A stretch of 20,667 bases of DNA from a virus. Within the stretch, counting starts at the first letter, position 1; every line of letters begins with the position of its first letter. Both the position numbers and the translations under genes were made by a program. Location of the stretch: the IMG/VR virus record IMGVR_UViG_3300050191_000005, positions 1 through 20,667 of that record. The stretch is one strand, 5' to 3'. Under the pieces are notes generated by a model, which did no database searches, was not told the origin of the DNA, and saw only the letters and a program-made list of their open reading frames with translations. Of the stretch, positions 15,109 through 20,667 are shown one piece after another.

Positions 15109-15930
15109 TTAGACCTTGTTAAGGCCCGTTTTGATACGATAAGCCCGATACTGTTCTGTAGTCATCGTAGATGGATCAACTTCGCCGCCCCTGCCGCCGC
15201 CACTACGATTACCGGCACCAACGCCGGCAGTTGCAGTAGATTCGAACAGGTAACCGAACCGAGGATTCTCTTTCATCTTCGCGACAACCTCGGGGACAGT
15301 CAGATCGAGATTGACAACCTTGCCATCTTTGTCCTTATCGACATACTTCGTCTTCGGGACAAATTGACCGGTCGCTTTGCCTTCGTCATCAATCACTTCG
15401 ACCAAACGTGTCTTGGGTTCCAACATGGCGATCAATGCGTCAGAGTCGAACGCCTTGTGGGTAACCGCCTCACTTGTGATAGCTTGCTGGATTTGAGTCG
15501 TATGGAAACGATTCTTCCAGGAGTCACGATCCTCGGTGAGTTCTTTGGTCGTGGTCTCAAGCGTCTTCTTGAGTTTTTCCTCAGTCTTGGCAGCCAATTG
15601 TTCTTTCGTCAGAACGCTGTTTTGCAAATCTTCGATCTTTTGCGCCAGGTTATGACGCTCTTGATCGTTCAGGCTTTTCGATTTCTTGAGTTGTTCAAGT
15701 TCAGCAACGTGTTTGTTAATCTGAGTCACGTGCTTACGGCGATCTTCCGCCACGATCTTGTTCACTTCATCCTGAGTGAACGACTTCTTCGCAGCAGCCG
15801 CAGCGTCAGCCTTAGCCTTCGCCTCTGCCTCTGCCGCCTGTGCTGCCGCAGCCGCTTCTGCTTCCGCAGCCGCAGTACCGTCGTCTTCGCCTTCGCAGTA
15901 AGTGTAGACCAGTTGCCCATTAAGATACAT
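15109..15930 (-). CDS. Capsid scaffolding protein
   Basis: The product has 273 residues from the ATG at 15930, chosen because CGGAG sits 9 bases upstream as in the capsid gene; an in-frame ATG at 16017 would overlap the portal gene and has poor spacing. Residues about 19-47 are almost only Ala, Glu and Lys. KSFTQDEVNKIVAEDRRKH follows, a sequence style seen in phage scaffolds. Residues about 60-155 form a long charged coiled coil (HVAELEQLKKSKSLNDQER, EKLKKTLETTTKELTEDRD). The C-terminal part contains a Gly-rich linker and ends TTEQYRAYRIKTGLNKV, a likely coat-binding tail. It would nucleate the procapsid and then leave. No protease motif is seen. Confidence 0.88.
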   Translation of the reverse strand: MYLNGQLVYTYCEGEDDGTAAAEAEAAAAAQAAEAEAKAKADAAAAAKKSFTQDEVNKIVAEDRRKHVTQINKHVAELEQLKKSKSLNDQERHNLAQKIEDLQNSVLTKEQLAAKTEEKLKKTLETTTKELTEDRDSWKNRFHTTQIQQAITSEAVTHKAFDSDALIAMLEPKTRLVEVIDDEGKATGQFVPKTKYVDKDKDGKVVNLDLTVPEVVAKMKENPRFGYLFESTATAGVGAGNRSGGGRGGEVDPSTMTTEQYRAYRIKTGLNKV

Positions 15931-15988
15931 TGTTGAGAACTCCGAAAACCCTACATAAGTAAAACTCGATGAGACGTAGGTAATCTTA

Positions 15989-17761
15989 TCAAGCTTTGAC
16001 ATTGGCACCGGCAGCATTGCCTCTTACCGGTTTGCCTTGTTTCTCTTTCTTACTTGCTTGAGGATCAGTACCACTGTCACTGATTCCACGAGCTTGAGGA
16101 TCACTACCGGGCGGGTCACCAGCTGGCGCCACCTGTGGTGCCGGTGTCTGAGCCGCTTGAACTCTAGCCAAACGATCAGCATGGTCCTTCTCAGCCTTCT
16201 TCGATTCCCCGTCAGCATAACCGCGAAGTTTCGAAGCTGTTTCTGTACAAACCAAACCATTCTGTACGTCGACGGTAATCACATCCGGGTCGCTACTCAA
16301 CCCAGGTGCATTATCGATTTCCTTGTAAATCTTAGTCATGACTTCCTTGGAGCTTGTAGCACCAAGTAAGGCATTTGCCAGTTTCTTACCAACATTCCGT
16401 TGATAAGTTTGACTTGGCACTAAGGTCAACATACCACCCAATTGAGTAGCTTCATTGCGACGATCAGTTTCCGTCCGAAGAGTATAGTTGTCTGGATAAT
16501 TAACCGTCGCAACCGGCAGATTCTTCTTTTCATACATAGACCATATGTTGGCGATCTTTCGTTCGCCGTTTTCCAAGGTCAACCCGATGTAACTCAAACC
16601 GGATTCCAAAGTAGCTTCATCCTTGGTCTTGGATTCAGCCGAAGCCATCCTTGGGCCTTTGAGATTCGCAATCGTCAAATTAAGCAGTAGTCGAATCTCA
16701 GCCATCAACTGAGCCTGTTTCTCCATAGATGCCCTCATAGGCTCCGGAGAAGGATTGATAAATGCAGGTGGATTCAACCCTCGTGGATATTTTCTACCCT
16801 TACTGACACCAACCCTGACTTCTTCATTGCCGGCTACACCAGAGCCAGCGACCTGTCCTTGCGTACCATCATTTCCAGGACCGCGTAAATGAACACTATC
16901 AGCACGCGGCTCGTATTGCTCAACGTAGAACGGAAAGTTCGCTTTCAGAGCATACGACATATCTGCCGAAGCCAAATTCAGTAAAGCAATTTGGTAATCG
17001 GCGATATTTTTCATCAACGAGTCTGAAATCTCGAAGAGGACAAAGGGGACGATTGGTAGCTCAAGGACAATTGGCTTATCAATTTTGTTTCCGAGTTTGT
17101 CAACTGGCTGCGATTTTTCATCGTAGAACGAGACGAGGATTGCGCCGTCTTCCCGCCATATACGCCGGAAACGCTCGGTGTAGCTAGTCGGGAAGCCGAA
17201 GTCCGGGTCGTACTCATAAATGTAATCCCTCAATAGGACCGCTTTAAATTGACTCGGGTCTTCCGCGTCATCAAGTGCCCAAGCCCGAATGTCTTCTGTG
17301 AAGTAAGTGTACAAGTATGGATGCTTGCCACTTACATCGGCTAAAGATGAACCAGGCTTGAGCGGTGGCATATCTACATAGACACCCACCTTTTTCATCT
17401 TTAACATTTCTTCGAGGACGTGGCAACCAATGTAATAGTTCATTGAACTACCACAAAGGTCAACACCATTTTGACGACCTTCACAAGCTTCTTGATAACT
17501 CTTGCTACCACCCACTCGCGTCACATCAGACATGCGTTGGTAGATGGAGTTCTTCACTTCATCTAATCCGGCTTTAGCGAAAGCAGGACAGTATGACATA
17601 TCTCGACGTGTCAAGAAGTCGCTATCGTCTTCACGATTGCTGAACTGCTTGAGGTATTTCAAGATAAAAATGTGGCCTGATTCGTAAGTATATCGCCATT
17701 TTATCCATTGCTGCAACATCAACTCATAATCTGGGTGAGTAATGTCTGTTATCATGCTCAT
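15989..17761 (-). CDS. Portal protein, DUF4055-like
   Basis: The product has 590 residues, with ATG at 17761 eight bases after GGG. Features of the DUF4055 portal group include a helical N-terminus (DITHPDYELMLQQWIKWRYT), then MKKVGVYVDMPPL, HPYLYTYFTEDIRAWALDDA, and ELPIVPFVLFEISDSLMKNI followed by ADYQIALLNLASADMSYALK. This is the pattern P-x-x-P-F followed by a helical segment rich in A, S and Y. The middle contains a Gly-rich loop (GNDGTQGQVAGSGVAGNEE). The C-terminal 60 residues are a Pro/Gln/Lys-rich disordered tail. It should form the dodecameric portal ring through which DNA is packaged. Scaffold and capsid genes follow directly, and the terminase is not in the window. Confidence 0.85.
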   Translation of the reverse strand: MSMITDITHPDYELMLQQWIKWRYTYESGHIFILKYLKQFSNREDDSDFLTRRDMSYCPAFAKAGLDEVKNSIYQRMSDVTRVGGSKSYQEACEGRQNGVDLCGSSMNYYIGCHVLEEMLKMKKVGVYVDMPPLKPGSSLADVSGKHPYLYTYFTEDIRAWALDDAEDPSQFKAVLLRDYIYEYDPDFGFPTSYTERFRRIWREDGAILVSFYDEKSQPVDKLGNKIDKPIVLELPIVPFVLFEISDSLMKNIADYQIALLNLASADMSYALKANFPFYVEQYEPRADSVHLRGPGNDGTQGQVAGSGVAGNEEVRVGVSKGRKYPRGLNPPAFINPSPEPMRASMEKQAQLMAEIRLLLNLTIANLKGPRMASAESKTKDEATLESGLSYIGLTLENGERKIANIWSMYEKKNLPVATVNYPDNYTLRTETDRRNEATQLGGMLTLVPSQTYQRNVGKKLANALLGATSSKEVMTKIYKEIDNAPGLSSDPDVITVDVQNGLVCTETASKLRGYADGESKKAEKDHADRLARVQAAQTPAPQVAPAGDPPGSDPQARGISDSGTDPQASKKEKQGKPVRGNAAGANVKA

Positions 17762-17778
17762 GTTGAATCACCCTTTAA

Positions 17779-18051
17779 TCAGACAGAAAAGTAACTAACA
17801 CTGTCACCATTGTTCAATGCGATAAAGAACAAGTCCATAGTTACAGTTTTGTCGGCTGGAACGAAGGTTGTTTCACTTGGATACAATATGTATCCATTAC
17901 TACTACTTACATCCGAACCGCCCATGTAAATAGGGCCTGTATTGTTCTTATCGGCTTTAACTTGGATGCCGATTAAAAACATGTCAACAACGAGTTGTGT
18001 CTTTGAAACATTGCTTAAAGCAACATTTCTACCTAAAAATCTAAACCCCAT
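17779..18051 (-). CDS. Small beta-rich virion-type protein
   Basis: The product has 90 residues. ATG at 18051 overlaps the 3' end of the repeat-protein gene by 19 bases and has a weak GGA site 9 bases upstream. The sequence TGPIYMGGSDVSSSNGYILY followed by a short strand-rich end (TMDLFFIALNNGDSVSYFSV) resembles small beta-sandwich modules common in phage virion gene clusters, often in copies on the particle surface. No catalytic residues are visible. It sits directly upstream of the portal gene, 18 bases away. The role is inferred from sequence style and context only. Confidence 0.65.
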   Translation of the reverse strand: MGFRFLGRNVALSNVSKTQLVVDMFLIGIQVKADKNNTGPIYMGGSDVSSSNGYILYPSETTFVPADKTVTMDLFFIALNNGDSVSYFSV

Positions 18052-19370
18052 GGGTATATTCCAAGTATGTAAAGAGTCATAAAACTGTTGCTGACAAGAG
18101 CAGCATTTGGACCATTACCAATTGCAATGTCTGATTGAGACAAACTGTCTGTTGTAATTCTATTACCAACAAACAATCTTATGACAGATTCAGACATTCC
18201 CAATGATTCTGTTGCAAAAACAGTATAGTGCCCTGAGACAATGCTTGTGTCAATAACTTCTGATTCAGTCAACGAATCAGAACTAACACGTTGGCCGTCG
18301 AAGATTCTTACAACTGATTCACTAATGCCTGGAGTGTTGTGAGTTGTTCTAAAACCAACAAACAATCGAGCTACAACCTCAATAACAAGCAAAGAATCAG
18401 TAGCACCACGGTAAGCACCAAAACCCTCAGACATTGATTCGGAATCAGATAAAGAATCCGTAGTAACCCTCAATAGGTGACTACTTTTAGTTGCCGATTC
18501 TGATAACGACAATGAATCATCTGGCGTTCTCAGACCAACAAAGACTCTTGAAACTGATTCAGACAATCCTAGATGTTCAGTTGTTGAGCGAATACCAACC
18601 AACATCCTATGAACACTTTCCGAATCAGTTAGTGAATCAGTTGCAGTTCGATATAAACCAACGATTCCGATTACTGATTCTGAAAGTGTTAAAGCATCGG
18701 TAGCTGCACAAATTAGACTTTGTCCAGAAGATGCAGATTGAGTGTTACTAAGGGCATCAGTAGTTGTACGGTGACAAACCAGTATCCTACTGGCAATTTC
18801 AGAATCATGCAGATTATCTGTCGATGTTCTATGACCAACAAATAATCTTGTCACTACTTGTGAAACTGTCAAGGAATCAGTTGGACTTCTGATTGCAATC
18901 AAAGTCTTTCTTAAAGACTCAGCAATCGTTAACGAGTCTGTTGTCGTTCTCAATGCAGCTAAGATTCTCTTCAAAGATTCAGCTAAAGCCAATGCATCAG
19001 TTGCCGTTCTATGGGCAACCAATGATCTCGATACAACTTGTGCTGATGTTGGTGCATCAGTTGTTGTTCTATGTGCGACCAATAATCGTTTTACTGATTG
19101 AGCGATTGCAGTTGCATCTGTAGCAGTTCTCAATGCGAGTAGAATTCTACTCACTGATTGAGAATCCGAAAGAGCATCAGTTGTTGTTCGATGACCAACA
19201 AATACCCTATGTACTACTTGAGAATTTGAAAGAGCATCTGTTGTTGTTCTGTGTGAAACTATTGTTCTTGTTACTGATTCAGAAATAGTTGGTGCATCTG
19301 TTGCCGTTAATCCTATTGGCAGTAAAGATGTATCTGAAAACGGCAGATCAGAAAATGCACCATCCGTCAT
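18033..19370 (-). CDS. Repeat protein of about twenty 20-residue units, probable fibre or spacer
   Basis: The product has 445 residues, with ATG at 19370 after AGAGG that overlaps the upstream stop. After a 21-residue leader, the protein is a run of about 20 units of near-constant 20 residues, for example TTTDALSDSQSVSRILLALR and TATDSLTDSESVHRMLVGIR. Fixed features are T-D at positions 3-4, a hydrophobic at 6, S/A-E/Q-S near 9-11, V at 12, and a closing R. The last about 20 residues are hydrophobic (SFMTLYILGIYPWGLDF) and may anchor it. The regularity suggests a solenoid or extended stalk, but the fold is not known to me. The same repeat family recurs in the LamG protein. Base composition is lower in GC than the capsid gene. 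Confidence 0.8.
   Translation of the reverse strand: MTDGAFSDLPFSDTSLLPIGLTATDAPTISESVTRTIVSHRTTTDALSNSQVVHRVFVGHRTTTDALSDSQSVSRILLALRTATDATAIAQSVKRLLVAHRTTTDAPTSAQVVSRSLVAHRTATDALALAESLKRILAALRTTTDSLTIAESLRKTLIAIRSPTDSLTVSQVVTRLFVGHRTSTDNLHDSEIASRILVCHRTTTDALSNTQSASSGQSLICAATDALTLSESVIGIVGLYRTATDSLTDSESVHRMLVGIRSTTEHLGLSESVSRVFVGLRTPDDSLSLSESATKSSHLLRVTTDSLSDSESMSEGFGAYRGATDSLLVIEVVARLFVGFRTTHNTPGISESVVRIFDGQRVSSDSLTESEVIDTSIVSGHYTVFATESLGMSESVIRLFVGNRITTDSLSQSDIAIGNGPNAALVSNSFMTLYILGIYPWGLDF
18099..19307 (-). repeat. Array of about twenty 60-bp coding repeats
   Basis: Units of 60 bases (with four of 57, 63, 63 and 66) run through the gene without a frame break. On the plus strand each unit shows variants of ACTGATTC, then AGAATC or AATG, CATC or AATCAGT, TGTTGTTCT and ACCAACAA. 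Protein conservation exceeds DNA conservation, so the array is old and under protein-level selection, yet similar enough to permit recombination. Confidence 0.9.
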
Positions 19371-19371
19371 G

Positions 19372-19674
19372 TTAACCTCTTAAAGCTGCTAATGCTTTTA
19401 TTGCATCCGCTTTAATAATGCCTTGAACTTTCATTTTCTCGTCCGTCGTCAAAGAAGCCCAAGTTGCCGGCGATGCTTGAATTGCCAATGCTGCTTGCAG
19501 AGTCAATTCTTTAACTTGTACGGCTAAACGATTAACTGAATCATGAATATATGGTCCTTGTTTTCCTGGCATAGCAACGAGTTCGACATCTATCGAACCG
19601 TCAGTCCATAGTCGTGGTTCTGCGACATGTTGAATGTCTGTTAATCGTCCATTCAGAAGTTTGCCGTAAATCAT
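19372..19674 (-). CDS. Hypothetical 100-residue protein
   Basis: ATG at 19674 overlaps the preceding stop as ATGA, showing translational coupling to the fibre-like gene upstream. The first half (MIYGKLLNGRLTDIQHVAEP, then DGSIDVELVAMPGKQGPYIH) looks beta-rich. The second half is helical and Ala-rich (RLAVQVKELTLQAALAIQ, SLTTDEKMKVQGIIKADAIK). No family is recognised. Placed between two fibre-like genes, a fibre chaperone or small linker is possible, but nothing in the sequence proves it. Confidence 0.6.
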   Translation of the reverse strand: MIYGKLLNGRLTDIQHVAEPRLWTDGSIDVELVAMPGKQGPYIHDSVNRLAVQVKELTLQAALAIQASPATWASLTTDEKMKVQGIIKADAIKALAALRG

Positions 19675-20667
19675 AACGACTCCACATAGCCACCTATGTA
19701 AACATCTCCACTACCGCCATTTACAAGGTAATCCAAATACTGAGCACCATCGCAACTAACAAAACTCTGTGTGCCTGTTGAAGCACCAAAAGTAGGACGA
19801 GTAGTTGCTGTATTTCCAGCTGCACGTTTACGTAAATATGTAAAATCGGTAGTAGAAGCTGATGAAATTTCAGCAATAACTTCTGTAGCTGTCGGTGGTA
19901 CCCATGCATGACATCCTAAATTAGTCCACCCTGTTTGAGTTCCTCCATTTAATGCCACTGTATTGGTTGTTGAATCTTCAAACGCATAAGTCCGATCAAT
20001 GCTTAATCCAGCTTGATTGAACCAAACAACCTGAGCAGAAGTATTAAGACGAACAGAACCGATTCGACGTATACTTATTGCATAGCCAGTTAATCCGTAT
20101 GGAGTTGTGCGTTGTGTTGACCAATAAGCAGTGGTACCAGAAGTTCCTGACGCAATGAAAACATAAAGATAAATCGGTGAGTTGAGGCCGCTAACCGAAC
20201 ACAACTGACCAATCGTATATGTTTTGCCACTGAGTGTTCCGAATGTAGCTACTGCACTTAGAGACGTATCAGTGATAATCTTCAATACGGGAAGAGGACC
20301 GCCACCTGTAGCAACACTTATTGAAGGTTGCTCAATACAGTTGGGTGTCTGTCCTGTGAAAGCCGTTCCAGGTGTAGCACCTATGGTCAAAGCCGTATCA
20401 GATGCAATTGCAGTGATAGCATAATAACCTAAAGATGCTGTACCGATTAAATCGTTGACAGCAAATTCACTCATGAATTTGGTGCCAGTACCAGTTACAG
20501 CAGTAGAACTGCTAGTAATCGTTCCAGTACAAGTACGCACACCAAATGATGTGGTGAATGTAGTGCTTGATCCTGTAGCGACTGCACCAGATGTGCTTAC
20601 TGTTCCAGGACCAGTAAAAGAATCATCACCAAGAGCAGCACCAACATTAGCACTGCTAATCGTATAA
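19671..20667 (-). CDS. Fibre-like virion protein, 5' end beyond the window
   Basis: The frame is open to the right edge with in-frame codons upstream of the GTG at 20540 (…GPGTVSTSGAVATGSSTTF…), so GTG 20540 is not the true start and the gene is partial. About 332 residues are visible. Thr/Ser/Gly-rich repeats lead to TGTGTKFMSEFAVNDLIGT with AITAIASDTALTIGATPGT, a beta module I recall from many phage tail and fibre proteins. Next come IYLYVFIASGTSG and ISIRRIGSVRLNTSAQVVWF, another known virion module. A C-terminal domain follows (GWTNLGCHAWVPP, LDYLVNGGSGDVYIGGYV). It is probably a tail fibre or other surface protein; receptor binding is inferred. Confidence 0.72.
   Translation of the reverse strand, partial: YTISSANVGAALGDDSFTGPGTVSTSGAVATGSSTTFTTSFGVRTCTGTITSSSTAVTGTGTKFMSEFAVNDLIGTASLGYYAITAIASDTALTIGATPGTAFTGQTPNCIEQPSISVATGGGPLPVLKIITDTSLSAVATFGTLSGKTYTIGQLCSVSGLNSPIYLYVFIASGTSGTTAYWSTQRTTPYGLTGYAISIRRIGSVRLNTSAQVVWFNQAGLSIDRTYAFEDSTTNTVALNGGTQTGWTNLGCHAWVPPTATEVIAEISSASTTDFTYLRKRAAGNTATTRPTFGASTGTQSFVSCDGAQYLDYLVNGGSGDVYIGGYVESL

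Noticed and set aside
13438-15936. Very long plus-strand open frame (832 codons)
   Set aside because: It is antisense to the capsid and scaffold genes and the tRNA. Its Arg/His/Asp-rich composition is that of a mirror frame of GC-rich coding DNA, and it has no recognisable domain.
18099-19307. CRISPR-like regular array
   Set aside because: The period is regular, but units are diverged, contiguous and in frame within one coding gene, with no unique spacers and no cas genes.
20538-20540. GTG as the start of the right-edge gene
   Set aside because: The same frame continues without a stop to the window edge with similar composition and has no clear Shine-Dalgarno before the GTG, so the gene most likely begins outside.

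Overview
The window is a late structural-gene block of a tailed bacterial virus (Caudoviricetes), either a free phage or a prophage. Nearly every supportable gene lies on the minus strand, so transcription runs from the right edge to the left edge. The head set (DUF4055-type portal, alanine/glutamate-rich scaffold, P22-like coat), a DnaT-like connector, a tail tube, a frameshifted tail-assembly chaperone and a 1393-residue TP901-type tape measure, with no sheath gene visible, point to a siphovirus with a long non-contractile tail. No terminase, integrase, replication or clear lysis gene is visible. The host cannot be named. Ribosome-binding sites are of the GGAG/GAGG type, so it is a bacterium using ordinary Shine-Dalgarno initiation.

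Reading in the direction of transcription. (1) About 20.7 to 17.8 kb: a fibre-like virion protein cut by the window edge, a 100-residue protein of unknown role, a 445-residue protein made almost wholly of 20-residue tandem repeats, and a 90-residue beta-rich protein. (2) 17.8 to 13.7 kb: portal, scaffold, major capsid protein. (3) 13.7 to 13.4 kb: a punctuation region with a perfect 11-bp hairpin, a tRNA with anticodon CAT and a second structured element. (4) 13.4 to 9.6 kb: an internally duplicated 173-residue protein, two tandem paralogues with a CxxC motif, and a LamG-repeat protein. (5) 9.6 to 7.3 kb: DnaT-like connector, a membrane/coiled-coil protein, a minimal receiver-like protein, and two neck or tail-completion candidates. 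(6) 7.3 kb to the left edge: tail tube, chaperone with a -1 frame extension, a tail-completion candidate, tape measure, a beta-rich tail protein, a rho-independent terminator, and the first codons of another gene.

Genes are tightly packed, with ATGA and TAATG overlaps and stop codons embedded in the next Shine-Dalgarno, as expected for one translationally coupled late operon. The main break is the roughly 265-base stretch after the capsid gene, where a hairpin and tRNA could separate capsid mRNA from the rest. The most unusual features are the 20-residue repeat family spread over two genes with an echo in a third, the tRNA inside the capsid operon with a cloverleaf-like neighbour, the matching N-terminus and inserted beta domain in capsid and tube, and a receiver-like miniature protein in a virion operon.
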